A stretch of DNA of 45,458 nt from Saprospiraceae bacterium (GTDB lineage: Bacteria; Bacteroidota; Bacteroidia; Chitinophagales; Saprospiraceae), in assembly GCA_020848695.1 (NCBI GenBank), contig JADLHT010000064.1, positions 1 to 45,458 of the forward strand. The letters are read 5' to 3'. The stretch's first letter is position 1, and every line of letters starts with the position of its first letter. The notes beneath the pieces were generated by a model. It saw only the letters and a program-made list of their open reading frames with translations, searched no databases and had not been told where the DNA came from. Position numbers and translations under genes: made by a program. Below, in pieces: positions 1 through 8,806 of this stretch.

Positions 1-1
1 C

Positions 2-139
2 AAGCAGAGCCGGGAACTACAAAGATCATACAATGAGTGGAAGATTGATCAAGGAGAGATCAGCAAAGCAGGAGTGTATTATTATCAGGTGGATTACAGA
101 TCACAGACCAAGACGAATAAGATGATTATGTTGGAGTAA
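2..139 (+). CDS. C-terminal end of a probable T9SS-secreted protein (partial)
   Basis: An open frame enters from the left edge and stops with TAA at 137-139, leaving 45 residues. The fragment contains the segment GVYYYQVDY followed by a lysine/threonine-rich turn and a short hydrophobic end (MIMLE). This resembles the last beta strands of the gliding-motility-associated (type B) C-terminal sorting domain, in which a 'G-x-Y-Y-Y' strand and a final 'G-x-I-x-L' strand are usual. If so, the protein is exported by the type IX secretion system and belongs with the other T9SS cargo genes downstream. Nothing can be said about its main domain, which lies outside the window. Confidence 0.55.
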   Translation, partial: KQSRELQRSYNEWKIDQGEISKAGVYYYQVDYRSQTKTNKMIMLE

Positions 140-308
140 ATTCAATTGAAATTCTATAATTGAGTTGGAAATTGAATTTTATTAGTGAATTTGTGTTTGA
201 ATAGAATTCTTTAACAAGTAAGGAATATTCAATACAAGACAAAAACTATCAATAATTGTAATTATTATACATTATTTAATTATAACGTAGTAGTAAGAAG
301 TTTTCATG

Positions 309-342
309 AAGAGGAATCTGAATATTCAGGTTCCTCTTTTCT
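309..342. terminator. Strong hairpin terminator behind the partial first gene
   Basis: An inverted repeat starts with AAGAGGAATCTGAAT and returns with ATTCAGGTTCCTCTT, pairing over 12 or more base pairs with one G-U wobble and a very short AT loop. It is followed by a T run on the plus strand and preceded by A residues, so it could work in both directions. It lies 170 bases after the stop of the partial gene and just before the promoter of the M36 peptidase. Confidence 0.75.
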
Positions 343-372
343 TTGTGAGATAAGCCATAAATTTTATCTTTG
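343..372 (+). promoter_or_regulatory. Bacteroidota-type promoter for the M36 peptidase gene
   Basis: TTG at 343-345 is followed after 19 bases by TATCTTTG at 365-372. This fits the known Bacteroidota consensus of a -33 TTG and a -7 TAnnTTTG. Transcription would start near 377-380, giving a leader of about 100 bases before the ATG at 478. The -33 element sits in the T tail of the preceding terminator, so the two units are cleanly insulated. Confidence 0.6.
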
Positions 373-477
373 TTCAATATAATGTCAGAGTGGAATGAAA
401 TGTATTAGTTTGATTATAGAGATTAGTTGATTACTCACAATGGTTATTAATAAAATTTTGAATTAAATTACTTCTGG

Positions 478-3400
478 ATGAGTAGAATATTTATTTACTT
501 AATGTTTATTTCAAGTATTGTTTCAGCGCAAACTGAATACAATATACTAAAAGAAGAATTAGTAAATCACTCAATTCTGTGGAATAAAAGTGATTTTAGA
601 ATTCAATCCAGCTACTATGATTCGATGTTGAAATGTACGCATTATTATATTCAAGAATTAATTGATGGATTAGAAGTCTATCCGGAAATCTCAAATATTC
701 ATATAGCAAAAAATGGTAATGTTTTATTTTCAAATATAAATGATCCAAGATATATTCTGAAAGAGAATAGAACTAGAAAGTTATCAAGCGATATTGAATT
801 TCAAGTACTAAATTCATATTTGAATCTAAAGGGAATACATTCAGAAATTCAACAAGTTCCATTGCGAACAAAAGTTAATGAAGGGTTTAAAAAATTTCAA
901 GTATTGGATTCGAATAATCAGTTTTTATTGTGCAAACTCTGTTACTATTATAAGAAAAATAAACTGTATTGGTGTTTAAGAATTCAGAATGAAGATTTGA
1001 AAAATGGTATAGTTAATAATGTATATTTTAATATACTGGGGAATCAAATACTCACAGAATCCACTTTAAATAGTGACTGTGGTGTAGAGATGGGTGTTAG
1101 AAAGGATAAAAATCAAAGAATTTCCATTATTCCACATAAAGAATATGTTCCAACCAATAGTGGAAACTATCGTGTATATTCTCCTCCAGTTGAAAGTCCA
1201 TTGCATGGAAACCGGAGTTTAGAGATTGAACCATGGTTAAAAGCGGCTAACGCAAGCCCTTTGGGTTGGCACGATGATGGATTATTTACTTATGAACATT
1301 CTATAGGTAACAATGTAGATTGTTATGAAGATATGGATGGAGACAACTTGCCTTCAGGTGGCAATGCATCAAGAGTGTATGGAAGTTCTAACTTAAATTT
1401 TGATTTTAATTATAATCCGACTTTATCTCCACCTTCAAATAAGAATTCCTCTTTAACCAATTTGTTTTACTGGAGTAATGTTAATCATGATATTTTATAT
1501 CAGTATGGATTCAACGAAACATCCGGTAATTTTCAGTATAATAATTTCGGAAATGGAGGTTATGATTTAGATAATATTTTTGCAGAAGGTTTAGACTTTA
1601 TTAATGGGGCAAGGAATAATGCAAGTTTCATATGTTATCCCGATGGATATCCAGGAAGAATGCAAATGTATGTTTGGCAACTGCCTGTTTATGATTCAAT
1701 AAATATTGAGAGTCCGCTGAATATTTCAGGAAAAATCATGACGGTTCATTCTGCAATTAGTCCAAGCTTATATGCTCCGTACCGTTCAGAAATTGTACTT
1801 GCGAATGATGGAAGTAACTATCCCAATCAGGGTTGTAACAATTACATTAATGCGGCACAGGTTTCCGGAAAAATTGCCATGATAGATAAAGGAATTTGTA
1901 ATCTGAATGACAAGATTACAAGAGCACAGAATGCCGGTGCGATTGGTTTGATTGTTGTAAATGTTGATGATAATATTCCTTCAGTAATGGGAGGATTTTC
2001 GGCTGGAGTAGGACTCCCGGTAATGAATATTTCTAAAACAGATGGAGAAAAAATAAAAGCTAATTTGCAGAACGGAGTGAAGGTACTTATGTTGCCAAGT
2101 TCTGCACTTAAATTTTCTTTTAAAGGTCAGGAATATCAATTTGCCAGGGCTGCTTTTGGAGGTAGAATTCCAAATAGCTTAAACTCAAATTTAGTTTCTG
2201 TTTTTGATGCTTCCGGTAATCCTTATGATGCCTGTGATCCAATCTGGAACAATGTTGCAAATACAATATGCTTAATAGAAGATGGTACCTGTGAGCCTTC
2301 TTACAAAGCATTTAATGCACAACAGGCAGGTGCAGATGCAGTAGTAATTGGAATGAATAATTCAGGATTACCTTATATTTTGCCGGCAGGATCATACGGC
2401 CATTTAGTAAATATTCCGGTTATTTGTATCAGTCAGTCAGATTATAATGATATAGTATCGAAACTACCGGGACTAGGTAAATTGTCAAATACTATTCCTC
2501 AACTGGTTGACGGTGATTTTGACGGTGCCATCATTAGTCACGAATATGGACACGGGTTGTCAATTCGACTTACAGGAGGACCTAATAATAATTTATGTTT
2601 GACAAATGAAGAACAAGGTGGTGAAGGTTGGAGTGATTTTTTAGGATTAATGATGACCATAAAACCGGGGGATTTTCCTTATACTTTAAGAAGTATTGGA
2701 ACCTGGCCATCCGGACAAATGATTGACGGAACAGGAATTAGACCTACGCAATACACTGTAGATATGAGCATTAATCCATCTACTTATTCTAGTATCAAAG
2801 ACAGAATTAAAATAAGTCAACCGCATGGTGTAGGTTATGTGTGGTGTAGTATGCTGTGGGATTTAAATTGGGCACTCATTCAGCAGTTTGGTTATGAATC
2901 TGATTTGTACAATAGTAATTCTACAGCAGGTAACATTAAGGCTATGCATCTGATTATTTCAGGATTAAAACTTCAGAAGTGTAATCCCGGTTTTGTTAAT
3001 GCACGGGACGCAATTTTGAAAGCGGACTCTATTTTATATAACGCAGCAAATGCATGTCTGATTTGGAATGTTTTTGCAAGGAGAGGCTTAGGTAAGTCTG
3101 CAGATCAGGGATCCGAATATTTGCGCGATGATGGAACACAAGCATTTGATCTACCTTCGAATTGTACATTTTTGACTGAGGAGCAATTGTTTGGTTTATC
3201 TGTACTTTCTCTTAATAAGCTGGAACTCTCCGGTAAAACTATTAATGACAAAACAGTTGAATTGAATTGGATTTATCAATCAGATGAAGAAATCGTTAAA
3301 ATTGAGGTGTACAGAGAGGCATTGGGTAAGAGAATACTCTTAAATACACTAGCTGGAAATGCAATGAAATATGTTGATAAAAATGTATCACAAGGAAAGT

Positions 3401-3726
3401 ATACTTATCAAATAATAGCTTTCTCAAATAATGACAATGAGATAAAAAGCAATCAAGTGATTCTCAATATAGACGAATCTTCACAATGGCGTGTATATCC
3501 GATTCCGGTGAAAGAATATATTGAACTTGAGAATAAATTAATTATGAATGAGATAATTAATCTTAAGATATTAAATTTAGAAGGTACGATAATTGATAAA
3601 AGTCAGTTCCTTTATAAGAAAGATGATAAAATCAGAATTAATACAGAAGGATTAATTAGCGGATTCTATATAATTTCGATAGAATATAGAAAAGGCAAGG
3701 AAATTTTAAAGTTTCTAAAAGAGTAA
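478..3726 (+). CDS. Secreted M36 fungalysin-type metallopeptidase with two PA domains and T9SS tail
   Basis: The protein has 1082 residues. A signal peptide (about 1-18, ending SAQ) is followed by an FTP-like propeptide region (about 20-200). The M36 zinc site is H688-E-Y-G-H692, and the third ligand is probably the glutamate of EGWSD about 30 residues later. Between propeptide and active site lie two consecutive protease-associated (PA) segments: residues about 420-540 (CNNYINAAQVSGKIAMIDKG) and about 580-670, which repeats the pattern with 'CLIEDGTC' and 'AQQAGADAVVIG'. A fibronectin-like region follows, then a type A T9SS sorting domain from about residue 1000 (VYPIPVKEYIELEN). It should be an extracellular or surface endopeptidase. 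The MFS gene starts 20 bases after its stop. Confidence 0.9.
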   Translation: MSRIFIYLMFISSIVSAQTEYNILKEELVNHSILWNKSDFRIQSSYYDSMLKCTHYYIQELIDGLEVYPEISNIHIAKNGNVLFSNINDPRYILKENRTRKLSSDIEFQVLNSYLNLKGIHSEIQQVPLRTKVNEGFKKFQVLDSNNQFLLCKLCYYYKKNKLYWCLRIQNEDLKNGIVNNVYFNILGNQILTESTLNSDCGVEMGVRKDKNQRISIIPHKEYVPTNSGNYRVYSPPVESPLHGNRSLEIEPWLKAANASPLGWHDDGLFTYEHSIGNNVDCYEDMDGDNLPSGGNASRVYGSSNLNFDFNYNPTLSPPSNKNSSLTNLFYWSNVNHDILYQYGFNETSGNFQYNNFGNGGYDLDNIFAEGLDFINGARNNASFICYPDGYPGRMQMYVWQLPVYDSINIESPLNISGKIMTVHSAISPSLYAPYRSEIVLANDGSNYPNQGCNNYINAAQVSGKIAMIDKGICNLNDKITRAQNAGAIGLIVVNVDDNIPSVMGGFSAGVGLPVMNISKTDGEKIKANLQNGVKVLMLPSSALKFSFKGQEYQFARAAFGGRIPNSLNSNLVSVFDASGNPYDACDPIWNNVANTICLIEDGTCEPSYKAFNAQQAGADAVVIGMNNSGLPYILPAGSYGHLVNIPVICISQSDYNDIVSKLPGLGKLSNTIPQLVDGDFDGAIISHEYGHGLSIRLTGGPNNNLCLTNEEQGGEGWSDFLGLMMTIKPGDFPYTLRSIGTWPSGQMIDGTGIRPTQYTVDMSINPSTYSSIKDRIKISQPHGVGYVWCSMLWDLNWALIQQFGYESDLYNSNSTAGNIKAMHLIISGLKLQKCNPGFVNARDAILKADSILYNAANACLIWNVFARRGLGKSADQGSEYLRDDGTQAFDLPSNCTFLTEEQLFGLSVLSLNKLELSGKTINDKTVELNWIYQSDEEIVKIEVYREALGKRILLNTLAGNAMKYVDKNVSQGKYTYQIIAFSNNDNEIKSNQVILNIDESSQWRVYPIPVKEYIELENKLIMNEIINLKILNLEGTIIDKSQFLYKKDDKIRINTEGLISGFYIISIEYRKGKEILKFLKE

Positions 3727-3746
3727 TAATCCTTCGATAATTTCAA

Positions 3747-4955
3747 GTGAATAAGGCTCTACTTTTTATTTTTATTACTGTGTTACTGGACGTAATTGGA
3801 TTGGGAATTATTATTCCTATCGCGCCTGAATTAATCATGGAGATTACCGGAAAATCCTTAAGTGATTCATCAGTAATCAGTGGTTGGTTGATGACTTCAT
3901 ATTCTTTGATGTTGTTTTTTTGCGCACCAATAATAGGAGGCCTTAGTGATCGATATGGAAGAAGACCTATTCTGCTTATCACCTTATTGATTTTTGGTTT
4001 AGATTATTTGTTACAAGCTTTGGCACCGAATATTCATTGGCTTTATGCAGGGAGAATCATTGCTGGTATTACGGGTGCTTCTTTTACTGTTGCTACTTCA
4101 TTTATTGCAGATGTTAGCGAACCTGACAAGAAAGCACAAAATTTTGGTCTTATTGGTGCAGCTTTTGGTTTAGGATTTATTATTGGTCCTTTGTTGGGTG
4201 CTGTTCTTGGAAATTATGGAGTTCGGGTGCCTTTTTATGCATCGGCAACTCTTGCTTTATTAAATTGTATTTTTGGTTATTTTGTACTTCCGGAATCTTT
4301 GTTAAAGAAAAACAGACGAAAATTTGATGGGTCCAGATCTAATCCTTTTGGGACCTTAAGAGTTCTAATAAAGTATGATGCACTCAAAAGTTTTATTCCT
4401 ATATTGCTGTTGGTTTATACAGCACATTATTCTTTGCAAAGTACCTGGAATTATTATACCATGTTTAAATTTAAATGGAGTCATCAGCTTGTAGGTTATT
4501 CACTTGCATTTGTTGGCGTTTTGATGGCTATTGTTCAAGGTGTATTGACCAGAATAATCATTCCACAAATTGGTCCTTACAAATCTATTATTATTGGTTT
4601 TGTTGCTGCAATACTTGGTTATCTTGGTTTCTCCTTGGCAAAGGAAGGTTGGTGGATGTATGTTTTTATGATTCCATTTTCACTTAGTGGTTTGGCAGGA
4701 CCTTCAATTCAAAGTTTGATTTCCAATAAAGTTCCTCCTAATAGTCAAGGTGAATTACAAGGAGGGATTACATCACTGATGAGTTTTGCTGCTATTATTG
4801 GTCCTGTAATTATGACTACTGTTTTTCATTTTTTCTCTGATAGTTCCAGAACATATTTTTTTCCTGGGGCATCATTTTTTTTATCCTTCTTGTTTTTAGT
4901 ATTAAGTTTGCTGTTAGCAATTCGCCCTATTAGAAAATTAGCCTCTGCTAATTAA
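3747..4955 (+). CDS. MFS transporter of the TCR/Tet (DHA1) type
   Basis: A 402-residue, 12-helix major facilitator. The first helix has LDVIGLGIIIPIAPELI, the loop between helices 2 and 3 carries motif A (GGLSDRYGRRP), and helix 5 has the antiporter motif with repeated glycines (GLGFIIGPLLGA). These are hallmarks of the DHA1 drug:H+ antiporters related to TetA. Such chromosomal copies are common in Bacteroidota and usually have no proven tetracycline phenotype, so the substrate is unknown. The start is GTG at 3747: an in-frame TAA lies three codons upstream and the first ATG is 30 codons too far in, inside helix 1. It probably shares the transcript of the M36 peptidase. Confidence 0.9.
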   Translation: MNKALLFIFITVLLDVIGLGIIIPIAPELIMEITGKSLSDSSVISGWLMTSYSLMLFFCAPIIGGLSDRYGRRPILLITLLIFGLDYLLQALAPNIHWLYAGRIIAGITGASFTVATSFIADVSEPDKKAQNFGLIGAAFGLGFIIGPLLGAVLGNYGVRVPFYASATLALLNCIFGYFVLPESLLKKNRRKFDGSRSNPFGTLRVLIKYDALKSFIPILLLVYTAHYSLQSTWNYYTMFKFKWSHQLVGYSLAFVGVLMAIVQGVLTRIIIPQIGPYKSIIIGFVAAILGYLGFSLAKEGWWMYVFMIPFSLSGLAGPSIQSLISNKVPPNSQGELQGGITSLMSFAAIIGPVIMTTVFHFFSDSSRTYFFPGASFFLSFLFLVLSLLLAIRPIRKLASAN

Positions 4956-4993
4956 TTAAAACATATGATATTTGTCATTGTAATTGCATAGAC

Positions 4994-7432
4994 ATGAAAT
5001 ATATTATTCTACTTTTTATTTTTATTATTTCTATACCCTTATTGCACTCACAACCGGAGATGGATCGTTTTTACGGTTGTCATCATTCCCGGGAATCTCA
5101 ATTATTACAGAGAAAAGAACCTTCGCTTTCTGAGCAATTATGGATAGAAAATTCTAATAGGAGATCAGATACATTTGATATAATTAACTATTCTATTCAT
5201 CTTGATGTTACTAATGTTTCAGAAAAAAAAATTAGGGCAAATACTGAAATAAGTTTTAAAGTAAAATTGGACAACGTACAAAGTATAACTTTCGATTTAT
5301 TGAAATTGACGGTTGATTCAATATATTTTAATAATGAAAAATTAAATTTTAGTTATGATAGCAATCTTATAGTTGTACATTTTAATAAAGTATTAAATTC
5401 AAGTGATAGCGGAGTAATAAATATTAATTATCAAGGAACACCTTCGAGAGATTCAGTATGGGGAGGCTTATATTTTGTAGATAAATATATTTATAACCTG
5501 GGAATAGGATTGAGTACCATCCCGCCAAACTTTGGTAAAGTATGGTTTCCATGTTTTGACAATTTTGTTGAGAGATCAAGCTATGATTATTTTATTAAAT
5601 CAGCTTCACCGACAAGGGCATACTGTGTAGGTCACTTGGTGAGGGAAGACTCAGTATCTCAAACGATTGAAAGACATTATAGAATGGATTTTCCTATTCC
5701 AACGTATCTCTCAAGTTTTGCAGTGTCTGATTATATATTAGATAGATCCATCACACAATCCGTGGGTAATTTAAATTTACCAATTGATCTCATTGCCAGA
5801 CCAGGAGATATTTCAAAAATGAAATCACAATTAGCAGGAATACCGGACGCTGTTGATGCGTTTGAGTATTGGTTTGGACCCTATAAGTTTGAGCGAGTGG
5901 GATTTGTAGCAACAACGGTAGGAGCAATGGAGCATCCTACAAATACTGCCTATCCTATTAGTTCAGTTGTTTCAGGAACATTAACAGATAACGAACGATT
6001 GATGGCACATGAATTTGGTCATCAATGGTGGGGTAATCTTACTACACTGGATGATGCCAGAGATATGTGGATTAAAGAAGGGAATGCTGAGTATGCCAGT
6101 CATTTGTTTTTTGAACATGTATATGGAAAAGAAAGGTTTCAGGATGTTGTTAAAGCTAACCTTTCAAATATTCTATTTAGCGCACATGTGAATGATGGAG
6201 AATATCTACCACTTTCTCCTATGCCTTATGAACATACTTATGGAACTCATACTTATCGTAAAGGTGCAGCAATGATTCATAATTTAAGATCATATCTTGG
6301 AGACAGTATATATCGTGCAATCTGTCACACCGTGTTTGATAGTCTTACAGGAAAAAGTTTGAATGCATTTGAGTTGCGGGATTTTATAAATCGAAATTCC
6401 ACAAGACAGGTAACGGATTTTTTCAATGATCATATTTTCAATAAAGGATATCTAGGTTTCTATATTGACAGCTTAATACCTTCACCGGAGCAAGTAAACA
6501 GATTTCATATTCAGATTATTCAAAAAATACATCATGCGGATCATCTGGGAAGGAATGTACCGATTCAAATTGTTGCAATCGATAAGAATTTTAACAGAAA
6601 GGTACATGAAGTAATGGTTAGTAATGAAAGCAGCTGGCATATTGTTGATTATCCGCTCAATTTTTATCCTGAGTATTTTGTATTGAACGAAGAACAATCA
6701 TTGAATTATGCAAGCCTACAGGATAAAGTTGTGATTAATTCAAAAGGTACCTTGCCAATTGCAGGTTCAGGTTTGACTCCGAGTGTTGTCGAAATTTCAG
6801 ATACCGCATATATCAATATGCAACATCATTTGGTTGGTCCCTCTGAAGGATTAAAAAAATCCAATATTTTAAAACTGTCAAGTACACATTTTTGGCAGGT
6901 ATATGCAATACCTCAAGGAAGATTGAAGATGGCAGGTCGTGTGGATTATAATGGAAATGGGAAGAACAGTTTGGATTTTGATATTCTGAAAAGTGGGGAA
7001 GATAGTGTAATCTTAGTGTATCGCAAGGATTTCAGAGAAGAATGGAGATCCTATCAGCCTGTAACAAAGTTAAAAGTTACTCCTAATGATTTGCGAGGAA
7101 TAATAAGAATTGATGACTTAATTCCGGGAGAGTATGCTTTAGCATATGGATATAATGCTATGGTTTCAACGCAAGATTCAAAAGATTTAAATGTAAAATT
7201 ATATCCAAATCCTATAAAGGATCAGCTCAACATTGAACTTGACAATTCAAAGGATGTAGATATTATTCAGATAATAGACGAAATGGGACATATTGTACTG
7301 CAACAAGATCATATAATTGGAGATAAAATTGTAGTCGATACTCAATATTTGCCAAGTGGTAGTTATTCTTTGATAATTTTATCAAAGGAGCATTTAATCC
7401 GTTCTAATAATTCGATTCTTATTCAACGCTAG
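4994..7432 (+). CDS. Secreted M1 family aminopeptidase with T9SS tail
   Basis: An 812-residue protein with a signal peptide (about 1-19, LLHSQ). The N-terminal saddle domain (about 60-240) leads to the substrate-anchoring motif VGAMEHP (residues 309-315, in place of the usual GAMEN). The zinc site is H339-E-F-G-H343 followed by WWGNLTTLDD and the third ligand in KEGNAEY, the full M1 gluzincin pattern. A type A T9SS sorting domain ends the protein (LYPNPIKDQLNIELDN, from about 735). It should release N-terminal amino acids from peptides outside the cell or at its surface, and so complement the M36 endopeptidase upstream. The gap to the MFS gene is 38 bases. Confidence 0.93.
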   Translation: MKYIILLFIFIISIPLLHSQPEMDRFYGCHHSRESQLLQRKEPSLSEQLWIENSNRRSDTFDIINYSIHLDVTNVSEKKIRANTEISFKVKLDNVQSITFDLLKLTVDSIYFNNEKLNFSYDSNLIVVHFNKVLNSSDSGVININYQGTPSRDSVWGGLYFVDKYIYNLGIGLSTIPPNFGKVWFPCFDNFVERSSYDYFIKSASPTRAYCVGHLVREDSVSQTIERHYRMDFPIPTYLSSFAVSDYILDRSITQSVGNLNLPIDLIARPGDISKMKSQLAGIPDAVDAFEYWFGPYKFERVGFVATTVGAMEHPTNTAYPISSVVSGTLTDNERLMAHEFGHQWWGNLTTLDDARDMWIKEGNAEYASHLFFEHVYGKERFQDVVKANLSNILFSAHVNDGEYLPLSPMPYEHTYGTHTYRKGAAMIHNLRSYLGDSIYRAICHTVFDSLTGKSLNAFELRDFINRNSTRQVTDFFNDHIFNKGYLGFYIDSLIPSPEQVNRFHIQIIQKIHHADHLGRNVPIQIVAIDKNFNRKVHEVMVSNESSWHIVDYPLNFYPEYFVLNEEQSLNYASLQDKVVINSKGTLPIAGSGLTPSVVEISDTAYINMQHHLVGPSEGLKKSNILKLSSTHFWQVYAIPQGRLKMAGRVDYNGNGKNSLDFDILKSGEDSVILVYRKDFREEWRSYQPVTKLKVTPNDLRGIIRIDDLIPGEYALAYGYNAMVSTQDSKDLNVKLYPNPIKDQLNIELDNSKDVDIIQIIDEMGHIVLQQDHIIGDKIVVDTQYLPSGSYSLIILSKEHLIRSNNSILIQR

Positions 7433-7520
7433 TCAGCAATGTTCTAAGGTTGATCAGGTATTAACAATCATTTGTCTAAAATTCTGAACAAGAAGGGAAG
7501 GCAGGTGTTTTTCAATTTAT

Positions 7521-8777
7521 ATGTTCTGGATTGTATTCTCATTGATTATAATAATGTTCTTTAGTTTGGACGTGTATGTCTATCAAGGAATTAAACTTTT
7601 AATCGCATCGTTCTCACCGGTGCTAACCGGGGCATTTGGAATTTTATACTGGATTGTAAGTATAATCTTGCCAGTATTATTCTTTTATTTAATGTTTCAA
7701 GGACGTCATAACCATACTTTGAGTACTTTCGGTGTTTTGCTAGGAAACATTTGGATGATCCTATTAATCACAAAAGTTGTTTTTGTGTCAATTTTGTTTG
7801 GAGAAGATATTTATAGAGTTATAATAGGTGGGTATAATAAAATTGTAAATCATAATATATCTGCATTCGATTCGAAAACGCAGTTTGTGCCAACAAGAAG
7901 AAAATTTATCAGTCAACTGGCATTAGGATTTGCAGCTATACCATTAACGTCTTTAATATATGGCGTGTTGAAGGGTAGATATAATTATAAAATACATAGA
8001 CAAGATTTATTTTTTAGTGACTTGCCGGAAGCATTTGAAGGATTTACTATAACGCAGATTTCTGATGTACATTCAGGAAGTTTCGATGATCGCGATGGAG
8101 TAGTCAAGGGATTAAAAATTATTCATGAATTGAAATCTGATCTTATTGTATTTACGGGAGATCTAGTCAATACATTTCACCATGAATTTGACCCATGGAT
8201 TGATGATTTTAAAAAATTGCGTGCGAAATACGGACAATTTTCAATCTTAGGCAATCACGATTATGGAGAATATGCAGAATGGGATTCTCTTGCAGAAAAA
8301 CAAGATAATTTCGAAAAAATTAAAGCACATCATCAAAGTATTGGCTTTAAATTACTAGAAGATGAATCAGTAAAGATTGAGAAAGACGGAGAATTTATTC
8401 AATTAATCGGAGTTCATAATTGGGGAAAAGGATTCGGGGAGAAAGGAGATCTGAATAGAGCAATACAAGATGTTGATCATTCAGATTTTAAAGTATTGCT
8501 TTCTCATGATCCAACACATTGGGAGAATGTAGTTAAGAACTTTAATCAGCGTATTCAATTAACCTTGAGTGGTCATACACATGGAATGCAAATGGGAGTC
8601 GAATTGCCAGGATTTCGATGGAGTCCAATTCAGTATCGTTATCCAAAATGGGCCGGATTATACAAAGAAAATGATCGATACCTTTATATCAATAGAGGCT
8701 TTGGTGTTTTGGGATTTAGAGGGCGGGCAGGAATTTGGCCAGAAGTAACACAGATCACCCTACACAAATTGGTATAA
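7521..8777 (+). CDS. Membrane-anchored metallophosphoesterase (YkuE-like)
   Basis: A 418-residue protein. The first about 110 residues form three to four hydrophobic helices. A twin-arginine stretch (R126-R127-K-F) followed by a further hydrophobic segment leads into a calcineurin-like phosphoesterase domain. The metal ligands are all visible: D182-x-H184 (SDVHSG), GDLVN, GNHDYG, a downstream LSHDP and the closing SGHTHGMQ. Family members act on phosphoesters, for some YkuE/LpxH relatives lipid-linked ones; the substrate here cannot be told. The catalytic domain probably lies outside the inner membrane, but the topology is inferred. Confidence 0.88.
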   Translation: MFWIVFSLIIIMFFSLDVYVYQGIKLLIASFSPVLTGAFGILYWIVSIILPVLFFYLMFQGRHNHTLSTFGVLLGNIWMILLITKVVFVSILFGEDIYRVIIGGYNKIVNHNISAFDSKTQFVPTRRKFISQLALGFAAIPLTSLIYGVLKGRYNYKIHRQDLFFSDLPEAFEGFTITQISDVHSGSFDDRDGVVKGLKIIHELKSDLIVFTGDLVNTFHHEFDPWIDDFKKLRAKYGQFSILGNHDYGEYAEWDSLAEKQDNFEKIKAHHQSIGFKLLEDESVKIEKDGEFIQLIGVHNWGKGFGEKGDLNRAIQDVDHSDFKVLLSHDPTHWENVVKNFNQRIQLTLSGHTHGMQMGVELPGFRWSPIQYRYPKWAGLYKENDRYLYINRGFGVLGFRGRAGIWPEVTQITLHKLV

Positions 8778-8806
8778 TCAGAATAGTATTTATTTAATTG
8801 ATTTGA

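Noticed and set aside
3747-4955. Tetracycline resistance gene
   Set aside because: Motifs are those of the broad DHA1 family, and the setting is an ordinary chromosomal one; resistance cannot be claimed from sequence.
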